Source: Nostoc sp. 106C (GTDB lineage: Bacteria > Cyanobacteriota > Cyanobacteriia > Cyanobacteriales > Nostocaceae). From it: a stretch of DNA of 36,228 bases. The DNA is taken from contig NZ_MTAW01000061.1 in NCBI RefSeq assembly GCF_002154725.1, positions 1-36,228 of the forward strand. The letters run 5' to 3'. The first letter of the stretch is position 1; every line of letters starts with the position of its first letter. Under the pieces are notes generated by a model that worked only from the letters and a program-made list of their open reading frames with translations, ran no database searches and was not told the DNA's origin. A program made the translations under genes and the position numbers. Of this stretch, positions 20,839 to 30,000 are shown piece by piece.

Positions 20839-23800
20839 ATGACAGAAAGCACTGCCACAATCAAAGAGTTTCTAGCCAGCATCCACCCCTTTGATCAACT
20901 GGATATCGCCACTATTGAGCGCATTTCCACAAAACTTGAACCTTTACGCTACCGCATGGGACAAGCAATTCTCGTGCGCGAAACCCTACCAGCTAGAGTA
21001 GCCATTCTCTACCAAGGTCAAGCTCGTTTACTAGGATATGCCCCTGGTGCTGCTGCTCCAGATACCCTACAACTACTTCAACCAGGGTCAATCTTAGGTT
21101 GGACAAGCTTGCTGCGTGGCGTTCCTTGCGAAACAGCGATCGCCTCAATTGAAACCCTTTGCCTGACGTTGAAAGCAGCAGATTTTCTAACTCTACTAGA
21201 AGAAGATGGGGAGATAAGGAGGTTGGGAGATAGGGAGAAAGAATCGCTTCATGACGATGGGGAGAATAATTTCACCTCATCCCCTCATCACCCCATCACC
21301 CCACCACCCCATCACCCCACCTCCTCATTTGCTACCTACTTCCGCAACCATCCCAGCCTGATAGAAGTCTTTGATTTATTAGGTACAGAACTAGAACGCC
21401 GGGGCAAAAGTCCAGACAATCTCAAAGAACTAGCCATAGTTGCTACAGAACAAGCTACTATCCTTAACCTACCCCCTGGTAAAACACCACTCCAGCAATT
21501 AGACCCCAACTTGCTGTGGCTAGTTAGCAGTAAAGGTTCAAACTATATAGTAGGCGATCGCCTCAATCCCGGCGAAACGCAAGCCGAAATCACTGGAGAA
21601 GTTCGCCTAATCGGTTTTATCGACCCCACACTCCCCATCGCTGCATCCTCCCATCTCCTCACATCCTCATCTCTCTACTCTGATATCTGGGAAAAAGCCC
21701 CCTACGCCCCCCTCAACCCAGAACAACCAGAAGAATTAGAACCAACCTCACTAGTCAAATATCCTCACATATCCGGTCGCGGGCCTGTGGATGGCACTCT
21801 CGCCTGCTTTCAAATGCTAGCGCAACATCTGGGGATGCCATTCCGCCGCGATGTCCTGCGCCGTGCTTTAATCAACAATAAAGAACGCACTGGCAGCATT
21901 TCCATTCAATTATGCGGTGCTTTGGCAGAACTCATGGGACTCACCTCCCAACTCGTCAACGTTCCCGCCGTCGCTATTTCTAAACTACCAACCCCTGTCC
22001 TTATTCCTTGGCAAGATAGTTTTGCTATTCTCTACAAAGCATCTGAAAAAGAACTAATTCTCGCCATCCCAGAACAAGGAATTACCCGCAAAAAGCCAGC
22101 AGATTTTGCTGAAACTTGGGGTGAAGAAGGACAAGTACTACTGCTACAACCTACTAAAGAAACTCCAAAAAAGCGATTTGGTTTATCTTGGTTTCTCCCA
22201 GCGATTAAAAAGCACCGCACTGTACTCATAGAAGTATTTATCGCCTCTTTATTTGTGCAACTATTGGGATTAGCCAATCCCCTAATTACTCAAGTCATTA
22301 TTGATAAAGTTATTATTCAAAACGGTATTAATACTCTCAACGTTTTAGGCTTTCTGCTCATCGCAATGGCTATAGTAGAAGGTGTAATTACTTGGCTGCG
22401 TACCAATCTTTTTGTCGATACCACCAACCGCATCGATTTATCTTTAGGTAAAGATGTTATCGACCACTTGCTGCGCTTACCCCTGCGTTATTTCGAGAAG
22501 CGTCCCGTTGGCGAAATCTCTAGCCGCATCAACGAATTAGAAAACATTCGTTCTTTTCTTACAGGTACTGCCCTGACAGTTGTTTTAGATGCTATTTTTT
22601 CTGTTATCTATATTGCGGTGATGATTTTTTATAGCTGGTTGCTGACTATCGTCGCACTAGCAACAGTACCACTATTTGCACTTCTTACTTTTATATTTGC
22701 ACCAATTATTCGCAGTCAAACTCGAACTAAAGCCGAACGCAATGCCGAAACTCAATCGTATTTAGTTGAGGTGGTATCTGGGATTCAAACAGTTAAAGCA
22801 CAAAATATTGAACTTAATTCCCGCTGGCAATGGCAATCTCGCTATGCTAAATATATTAGCGCTAGCTTTGAAAATGTTCTGACTTCTAATACTGCTAGTT
22901 CTCTCTCTAACTTCCTCAACAAACTCTCCAGTTTACTGCTGCTTTGGGTAGGAGCATATTTAGTATTGCAGCAAAAATTAACTTTGGGACAATTAATCGC
23001 TTTCCGCATTATCGCAGGTTATGTTACAAGTCCCTTACTGCGGCTAATTCAACTGTGGCAGAATTTCCAAGAAACTGCTTTATCCCTGGAACGCTTGGCA
23101 GATATTCTTGATACTCCCCAAGAAACAGAAATTGCTGGGCGCAATAACATTCCCATGCCAGCAATTATTGGTACAGTTCAGTATGAGAACGTTACTTTTA
23201 GTTTTGGTAAAAGTCCGAACCCCCAACTCAATAACGTTCATCTTGATATCCTTCCGGGAATGTTTGTCGGAGTTGTCGGTCAAAGTGGTGCAGGTAAAAG
23301 TACATTAACCAAACTTCTACCCCGCCTCTACGAACTAGACTCTGGTCGCATCAAAATCGATGGCTATGACATTAACAAGGTAGAACTCTACTCCCTACGC
23401 TGTCAAATTGGCATGGTGCTGCAAGATACTTTGCTGTTTGACACTACAGTACAGGAAAACATTGCCTTGACTATGCCTGATGCTACACCAGAAGAGATAG
23501 TAGAAGCTGCCAAAATTGCCTGTGCCCATGATTTTATCATGAATTTGCCTTCGGGTTACGAAACCCGTGTGGGGGAGAGAGGTTCGGCTTTATCTGGAGG
23601 ACAAAGACAAAGAATTGCGATCGCCCGCACCGTATTACAAAACCCACCGCTGTTGATTCTGGATGAAGCGACCAGTGCTTTAGATTATGCTACCGAACGT
23701 CAGGTGTGCTTGAACCTGGCACAAGCATTTAAGGGTAGAACAGTATTTTTTATTACTCACAGGTTAGCAACAATCCAGAATGCAGATGTGATTTTGATGA

Positions 23801-23904
23801 TGAGTACCGGAAGGATTGCTGAACAAGGAACTCATGCAGAACTTATGGCTATGAAAGGGCTTTATTACTGTTTATATCAGCAGCAAGAAGCTTCTAGCGG
23901 TTAG
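20839..23904 (+). CDS. cNMP-domain / C39-like / ABC exporter (HlyB-type, peptidase-dead)
   Basis: The 1021-residue inner-membrane exporter has an N-terminal Crp-like cyclic-nucleotide-binding-type domain (about 18-190), interrupted at 123-164 by a repeat-encoded insertion. A C39-like domain follows (about 305-430), then membrane helices (about 448-740) and the ATPase. The C39 active site is lost: the catalytic Cys position is G319 (VDGTLAC), the His position is S394 (WQDSFAILY) and the Asp position is I410. It should therefore bind substrate without cutting a leader, as HlyB does. The ATPase is intact: Walker A G814-T822 (GQSGAGKST), signature LSGGQ at 918-922, Walker B D942/E943 (LILDEATSALD) and H-loop H974. 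With the PPIase (4 bp upstream) and HlyD (downstream) it forms a type I secretion set. The likely cargo is the giant RHS protein; this is inferred from position. No TolC-like gene is in the window. Confidence 0.93.
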   Translation: MTESTATIKEFLASIHPFDQLDIATIERISTKLEPLRYRMGQAILVRETLPARVAILYQGQARLLGYAPGAAAPDTLQLLQPGSILGWTSLLRGVPCETAIASIETLCLTLKAADFLTLLEEDGEIRRLGDREKESLHDDGENNFTSSPHHPITPPPHHPTSSFATYFRNHPSLIEVFDLLGTELERRGKSPDNLKELAIVATEQATILNLPPGKTPLQQLDPNLLWLVSSKGSNYIVGDRLNPGETQAEITGEVRLIGFIDPTLPIAASSHLLTSSSLYSDIWEKAPYAPLNPEQPEELEPTSLVKYPHISGRGPVDGTLACFQMLAQHLGMPFRRDVLRRALINNKERTGSISIQLCGALAELMGLTSQLVNVPAVAISKLPTPVLIPWQDSFAILYKASEKELILAIPEQGITRKKPADFAETWGEEGQVLLLQPTKETPKKRFGLSWFLPAIKKHRTVLIEVFIASLFVQLLGLANPLITQVIIDKVIIQNGINTLNVLGFLLIAMAIVEGVITWLRTNLFVDTTNRIDLSLGKDVIDHLLRLPLRYFEKRPVGEISSRINELENIRSFLTGTALTVVLDAIFSVIYIAVMIFYSWLLTIVALATVPLFALLTFIFAPIIRSQTRTKAERNAETQSYLVEVVSGIQTVKAQNIELNSRWQWQSRYAKYISASFENVLTSNTASSLSNFLNKLSSLLLLWVGAYLVLQQKLTLGQLIAFRIIAGYVTSPLLRLIQLWQNFQETALSLERLADILDTPQETEIAGRNNIPMPAIIGTVQYENVTFSFGKSPNPQLNNVHLDILPGMFVGVVGQSGAGKSTLTKLLPRLYELDSGRIKIDGYDINKVELYSLRCQIGMVLQDTLLFDTTVQENIALTMPDATPEEIVEAAKIACAHDFIMNLPSGYETRVGERGSALSGGQRQRIAIARTVLQNPPLLILDEATSALDYATERQVCLNLAQAFKGRTVFFITHRLATIQNADVILMMSTGRIAEQGTHAELMAMKGLYYCLYQQQEASSG
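21206..21330. repeat. G-rich/C-rich repeat element, copy B, in frame inside the ABC exporter
   Basis: It has the same architecture as copy A: GGGAGAT-like units, the centre AGAATCGCTT...GACGATGGGGAG, and CCCCATCA units. Bases 21220-21302 match 20732-20814 at 78 of 83. It is read in a different frame from copy A yet keeps the exporter open, encoding Gly/Arg/Glu-rich then Pro/His-rich text (residues 123-164). The flanking protein sequence reads smoothly when the insert is removed. Confidence 0.8.
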
Positions 23905-24106
23905 CTGTTAATTTTTAGCCTCAGTAATTAAGCATTAATTTATTCTCTACTGGTTTACAACTCAAATTTTTGGATTGTAATTTGTCTATCCAACTTAAAT
24001 CATCAGCTAGTAACAATTAATATTCTCATTCCCTATCAAAACGAATTGTAAATTATAAAAGCTTGCTTTTCAGCAAAAAAAATTTAAATTTAATTCTTAA
24101 CTACTT

Positions 24107-25744
24107 ATGAATACTAATAATAGTAATGGCAATAACGGCAATGGGAATCATAACGGTAACGGGGCTAATGGAACTGGTAATAATGGAAACAGCAATTCAT
24201 CGATACCCTCAATAGTTTCCATCCAACAATTAGAAGAACTAGCAAGTAAAACATCGCCAACTCCCCAAGAAATACAACCCAAACCGCCCTCTACTGCACC
24301 TCGCTACGTTCCTAAATTCGACCAACCAGTAATCTTGCAACAATCCCGGAAATGGTCGCGAGCTATCCTTTGGGGTTTAATTAGTGCTACAACTGGTGCG
24401 ATTATTTGGGCAAATGTTGCCAAAATTGAAGAAGCAGTTTCAGCTACTGGTAAACTAGAACCATCTGGGACTGTTAAAGAAATACAGGCTCCTGTAGGTG
24501 GGGTAGTCAAAGATATATATGTTGAAGATGGCAAGCAAGTGAAAGCAGGAGAAAAGCTATTAAGTCTTGACCCCACAACTGCTAATGCTCAACTTGATTC
24601 TTTCAATAAAATTCGCTCATCTCTAGTCATTGAAAATCAATTCTACCAATCTCAAATGAAGGGTGGGGCTGCTGTTGGCGTTACTAATTTGCAAATTTCT
24701 CATCAAATGCTTGATTTGACAAAAAGTCGAGCTACTTTAGTTGCTGAAAATCAACTATACCGCGCTCAATTAGATGGTAATTTATCCAGGACTTCTTTAA
24801 CGATAGAACAAAGAGAACGTCTACAATCAAATCAAGTAGAATTAGATGCACGGGTTGCTGCTGCGAGTTTAGAAGTTGACCAATTAAGCCGCCAACTTAA
24901 GCAAACCGAAATTAAACTAATTTCAACTAAAGATACTTTAGCTATGAATACAGGGATTTTGGACAATGTTACTCCATTAATGAAAGATGGAGCAATTTCC
25001 AAGATTCAATACCTGAAACAGCAACAGGAAGTAAGTAATGCTCAGTCAGAAATTGAGCAATTACAGCAGGAGCGTTTACGTCTGCAATCTGCTATTGGAC
25101 AAGCCCAAGCTAAGTTGCATTCAACTGTAGCTGTTTCACGTAAGGATTGGCTCACTCAAATTGCAGATAATAACAAAAAGATTGCAGAGATTGACTCTCA
25201 ACTTACTAAAGCTATCGTAGAAAATAATAAGCATATTGCAGAAATTGATTCTCAGTTGAGTCAAACACAAATGAACCTGAAATATCAGGAAATCATTGCT
25301 CCTGTTGATGGTACAGTCTTTGAACTCAAAGCTCATACTCCAGGGTTTGTGGTGACATCGAGCGAACCAATTCTCAAAGTTGTTCCTGATGATGCGTTGA
25401 TTGCTAAGGTATACATCACCAATAAAGATATTGGTTTTGTCAAAGAGAACATGACGGTAGATGTGCGAATTGACTCGTTTCCTTTTAGCGAATTTGGTGA
25501 TGTCAAAGGTACGTTAATTTGGATTGGTTCAGATGCTCTCCCACCAGATCAGATTTATCCCTTCTACCGTTTTCCTGCTAAGGTGCGACTTGAGCGACAG
25601 TCAATTTTGATTAATGGGCGCAATGTGACTTTGCAATCAGGGATGTCGGTTACTGGTAATATCAAGTTGCGTGAGCGGACAGTGATGAGCATTTTCACTG
25701 ATATGTTTGGCTCTAGTGTCGAAAGTCTCAAATTTGTTCGCTAA
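24107..25744 (+). CDS. HlyD-family membrane fusion protein (type I secretion adaptor)
   Basis: The 545-residue product has an Asn/Gly-rich low-complexity N-terminus (1-35) and a Pro-rich linker. One transmembrane helix is at about 84-103 (RAILWGLISATTGAIIWANV). The first half of a lipoyl-like domain follows (VQAPVGG-type motif: IQAPVGGVVKDIYVEDGKQV, about 126-150). A long coiled coil spans about 165-390, with two imperfect repeats ending in IAEIDSQL. The second lipoyl half (KYQEIIAPVDGTVFELKAH) and the beta-barrel and C-terminal domain complete it. This is the periplasmic adaptor that links the ABC exporter to an outer-membrane channel. It lies 202 bp after the exporter gene with no obvious ribosome binding site, so it may be transcribed from its own AT-rich promoter region. 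Confidence 0.93.
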   Translation: MNTNNSNGNNGNGNHNGNGANGTGNNGNSNSSIPSIVSIQQLEELASKTSPTPQEIQPKPPSTAPRYVPKFDQPVILQQSRKWSRAILWGLISATTGAIIWANVAKIEEAVSATGKLEPSGTVKEIQAPVGGVVKDIYVEDGKQVKAGEKLLSLDPTTANAQLDSFNKIRSSLVIENQFYQSQMKGGAAVGVTNLQISHQMLDLTKSRATLVAENQLYRAQLDGNLSRTSLTIEQRERLQSNQVELDARVAAASLEVDQLSRQLKQTEIKLISTKDTLAMNTGILDNVTPLMKDGAISKIQYLKQQQEVSNAQSEIEQLQQERLRLQSAIGQAQAKLHSTVAVSRKDWLTQIADNNKKIAEIDSQLTKAIVENNKHIAEIDSQLSQTQMNLKYQEIIAPVDGTVFELKAHTPGFVVTSSEPILKVVPDDALIAKVYITNKDIGFVKENMTVDVRIDSFPFSEFGDVKGTLIWIGSDALPPDQIYPFYRFPAKVRLERQSILINGRNVTLQSGMSVTGNIKLRERTVMSIFTDMFGSSVESLKFVR

Positions 25745-25856
25745 TTGAAAAATTTGTGAGTTATGTGTCAACCACGCTGACAACGCGCATGAACCCACAC
25801 ACTGTGTCACGCTAGACGGTAAACTGTATGTACTAGGGTATATAAGTGGTGTAGAC

Positions 25857-26030
25857 ATGGCTTCTATAGAACGCGAATCAATTAATTTCAAACTTCCCAA
25901 AACCCTGACCAAAGCACTCCGCACTGCCGCACGAGAACGTCACACCACTGCAGCAGAGAGAAAATGGTCGCTAAGAACAACTGTCCCATTTTCAGTGATT
26001 GGGGCAACTAAAGTGAGCAAACTGCATTAA
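25857..26030 (+). pseudogene. Truncated ribbon-helix-helix (CopG-like) regulator
   Basis: The 57-codon ORF starts ATG 25857. The first 31 residues (ESINFKLPKTLTKALRTAAR within) are typical of small cyanobacterial RHH/CopG-like proteins: a beta strand followed by helix A. In that family the helix continues with a second DNA-binding helix, but here the sequence changes abruptly after RERHTTA to unrelated AERKWSLRTT and soon stops. The break coincides with DNA containing ACTGTCCC-type repeats, suggesting an insertion or deletion that removed the 3' half. A TATATAAG box lies 15-20 bases upstream. It is probably an antitoxin or autorepressor remnant. Confidence 0.55.
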
Positions 26031-26056
26031 CGCAAAATCAAGCTTTTCTTGCATCC

Positions 26057-26088
26057 ACTGTCCCCCTTTTGACTAAAAGTGGGACAGT
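26057..26088. terminator. Hairpin with ACTGTCCC arms
   Basis: ACTGTCCCCCTTTT pairs with AAAAGTGGGACAGT (one mismatch) around a GACT loop. A third ACTGTCCC occurs about 80 bp upstream near 25979, inside the truncated RHH ORF. It may be a terminator or the end of a small non-autonomous element whose insertion broke the RHH gene. Confidence 0.5.
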
Positions 26089-26210
26089 TAACCCCTTAAA
26101 ATATCAGAGTAGGCTGAATTGATGCTGATTCTTGAAGTGCTTGTTATGTCTGGCTTTCAGCGCTATCAGTTTCCTTAAAGACCAAAATTTCTCCATTACT
26201 ATACAAAGGC

Positions 26211-26861
26211 GAATTAACGATTTGGGATGTGCTTGATGAAATTTCAGTTGCACCACCAACTTCTTCACTTGCTGCGGTATGGGATTGTTTGGATACAGAA
26301 CTCCAAGATTTATCTGTGGAAGCACAGTTAGAAACTGCTGCTGTTGCGTTCAATCAAATTGCAGATATCCTCAAATCTCGGGCGCTGATTTTATTGCAAG
26401 ATCTGCGCGAGATCAATAGTCCTGAGGGGCCAATTGTCAGCACCGATATCTTTGGAGGGTTGGTGCGAACGACAATGCACCTTGATTTGGATGATTTGAT
26501 TGAACCTCCCATACCGCAGACTTTCAAACCACATGGCCCGCATCAGTTTTCAAATACTAGTGAAAAGGGTTATTCGGTGGTAGCACCTGTGGAGAAAGAG
26601 AAAGTCTTAGAAATGTTAGAGGAAGTGAGGAGTATAGAAGATGTTCACAAGCTTGCGGGGGATGAAGATGTACACAAGTGGCAAACAGCGATCGCTCACT
26701 ACCTTGCAAATATTCAAGATGAAATTTCGCTCCCTCAACTGCAACACGCTTTGAAAATGCCAATGGTAGAGGTGTGGCTGGGATTGCTGTTGGGTGGATT
26801 TACTTTGGAACAGCGTGGAGATTTTTATAATAAATCGGATATTTGGGTGATGGCAGACTAA
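26211..26861 (+). pseudogene. N-truncated copy 2 of the duplicated hypothetical gene
   Basis: Homology to the gene at 2587-3270 begins at 26211 (GAATTAACGATTTGGG) and runs to the stop at 26861. The first codons (MTAYR in copy 1) are missing. The frame is open from 26136, but the only usable start is GTG 26229, which has no ribosome binding site. The body is otherwise intact, including the winged-helix-like end. Bases 26493-26671 are identical to 2884-3062, whereas the flanks on both sides differ at many third positions. The last few residues diverge (NKSDIWVMAD against HSQNVWVIRN). No recombinase or Cys-rich partner is present here. It could still be expressed from GTG; I call it a probable pseudogene. 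Confidence 0.6.
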
Positions 26862-27084
26862 ACCGAACGGCACGCTCGCCAAGTCACAACAGTTAGTATT
26901 TTATTAATTTCCAAGCATTTTTCTTATCTGCGATCGCTTTTAGCGTGGCTAACCTAACAGACCCTCAGCAATACTGTGGTGTTAACACTTCAGATTCAAT
27001 TGAAATCCGCAATCATAACGATGTAAAATCGCAATTTCTACTAATGGTATCAAATGCTGCAATAAACTTCAGAGATTGCAGTTA

Positions 27085-30000
27085 TCAATTTAACCCAGCA
27101 CAGGTGAAAGCTGCCCAATAATATGGGTGAGAGAAAGGTTTAGACTCTCGACAAAAAAATTCTAAATCTTTTTTTGCTTGATAAATCAATTTTCCGATTT
27201 TGTCATATTTTTTGTATTGTTGATCGCATTGTTCATATAGTAAAGAACTATGCGGATGGCTATCCCGTTTTTTTTGAATTTTTTTACGCAGCGTGTCAGT
27301 TTCCTTGAGTTTCTGTGTCAAAAAAGAACTTAACTTAGGTTTGTAAATTGTGGTAAGAGTTTCACCTGTAAGGGTACGCAGTTCAAATTGAGCTTGTCTG
27401 ATTGATTGCAGTCGCTTGTTTCCCTGATGTCGGGATTGATAGTAAAATACTGAAAAGAGTGCTGTTGCCAAGTCATTTACTGCCCAGAGTGTACTGATAA
27501 CACTTTTAGCACCAGCACAAAGGAAAGCTGTTGAAAAAGTGAGAATATCGTCAGTTATTTCAGTCACACTTAAACCAGTTTCACAGCAAGATAGAAATAC
27601 ATCTTCTAACTGAGGATTGCGCCAACTGGGAGTTAATAACTGACTTAATGTAATACAGCCATCTCCTAAAAATAATGCGGATTCTAGAGGATTATCGAGC
27701 CGCGAGCGCGCGTGATGACTAGAATGAATTACTTGGACTTTTTGTATCAGTTGACGATAGTTGCTGACACTAGCTTCTTGACTACCTTTTAAACGTTGAT
27801 GATTGGGAATATTATATAAATTTGCTAGTTGTTCTCCTTCCCAACTAGCGTAGGGTAAATCTTCAGTAGCATCTTCAACAATACCGTAATTCATAAGACT
27901 ACTTACTGTGGGGCGGTTGTGACAAAATTCTAAAATTTGGCAGCTAGGAACATAACGAATGAGAAATTTATCCCCCAAATATTGATTTTCTCCAATTGGT
28001 AAAGCAGCAAAAGGAATTTGATGTAATGCCAGATGAGGAATAAGAATCAATTCATCAATATTTTTCAGATGTTGTGCAATTAAATCATTTAACTTTAAGA
28101 CTTCAGCTAGTTCTGCTATTAAAAAACTAAATTGCTCTTTCCAAGTATCTTGATTATTAAGATATTGCCCTAACCAGTGAGTTAAAATCGATGATTGTAA
28201 AGTCTCAAATCCCAAGTTAGTGCAAGTGTGCAAAGTAATTTGACTCTGCCGGATGATAAAGATATGAGTGTCATTCGAGGTGGTATAAAAGCTCAGAATA
28301 GCTGTGGTGGGTAGGTCAATTAACTGCTGTATAGATGATAAATTCATAGGGCTTACTTGAATTTGACCAGCCAGGACAGGATCTAGACGGCGCATTTGTT
28401 CCCAAATTTGCTGTTTGTCAGCTTCCAAATCTGCAATTATTTTGTTATGAGCTTCAATAGCAGCACGGTTCTGTGGGCTTTTTCCGAGTTTACTACCATC
28501 AAAGTTACTGGTATTATTATAGTGTCTTAATTCATTATCAATTTGCCGCTGTATAGCTTCAAAATCTTGTAAATACTGTTGAATTTCATCAGGAATTTCA
28601 CCATCTGAATAAAGGTCATTACTGACTATTAAATCTACGAGTCGTTTTGAGCGAGAACGTTCGACATATTCAATAGCTTTATTCAGTTGTTTATTATTAA
28701 TACAAGCTTGCACCATATTTTCATAAACATGGAGAGAATCAGCTAAGATTTCTTGACGGCGTGATTCTGAACTTGCCCAAGTGCGACTGGTTTCTACAGC
28801 TTCAATTGCCACACTATAGCCCCTAATCGCTTCAGCCCAATCACCAATGTAAAAAGCAGTGTTTCCCAGCATTTGTCCTGCTTTTAGGCAATCTGCGGGA
28901 AAAGCCGTGGGAGTGAATATCTTTAAACCTGAACGATAAGAGGTAATTGCTGCTTCTATTTGCTGTTGTTGTAAGAAGACATTTCCTAGATTCAGATGAG
29001 TCATAGCCCACTGTCGCGGATATTCTTCTTTCGTTAAAACTTGTAAAGCAGATTGATGAGCAGCGATCGCCTTTTCTAAATTTTCGCTCCTATCCCCATG
29101 AATTCGGTGAAGATAGGCATTAGCCAAATTCATGTGTACTTCTGCCCAACCTTGAGGGAAGGCTGCTTTTGTGTAGACTTGTAAAGCAGATTGATTAGCA
29201 GCGATCGCCTTTTCCACATTTTCTGCTGCATCACCTTTGAGTCTGTGACGATAGGCAGATGCTAAATTCATTTGAGTTTGCGCCCAAAGTTCTGGGAAGT
29301 CTTCACGAGTACGAATGGAAAGAGCATTTTGATAACAAGCGATCGCTTTTTCTAAATTCTCAGCTTTGTCACCTGCAAGGCGATCGCGGTAAACAATACC
29401 TAAATTGTTTTGGATTTTTCCCCATCCTTCAGGAGATTGATCGCGAGTGAAAACCTGCATCGCAGCTTCACCAGCCTTAATCGCTAGTTCTGCATTCTCT
29501 ACTTGATCGCCACGAATCCGATAGCCATAAACAATGGCCAAATTGCTGTAAATTTCTGCCCAAAGTTCGGGAAACTGCTCACGGTTACAGACTTTCAAAG
29601 CATTGTGCAAGTAAGAAACGGATTGTTCCAGGTTTTCTGCTTGCTCACCTTTTATTCGACGGTGGTAAGCATTGCCCAGCATGAATTGACACATACCCCA
29701 TGCTTCTGGTAAAGCTTCGCAAGTCAAAATTTTAGAAGCAATTTCATACCCTGTAATGGCAATCTCTAAATTATTCGCCTCATTACCGTGTCGAAATTCT
29801 TTAATCAGAAGACTTAAACCTAAGAGGCTGGCGGCAATATCTTTTGCATACTTTGGCGAAATTTCAGACAACATAGCTTCTGTCTTTAATCGCAATACAG
29901 TTGCAAAACGTTCATCGAGTTTATATTTATTTGCTTCCAGTAATGGGTATACAACAGCTTTAGGATTTTCTAGGTTCTTGAATACTGCTTCAAATAGCTG

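Noticed and set aside
20596-20860. Minus-strand Pro/Ser/His-rich frames across the PPIase 3' end
   Set aside because: They are produced by the G-rich/C-rich repeat element and have no independent coding signal.
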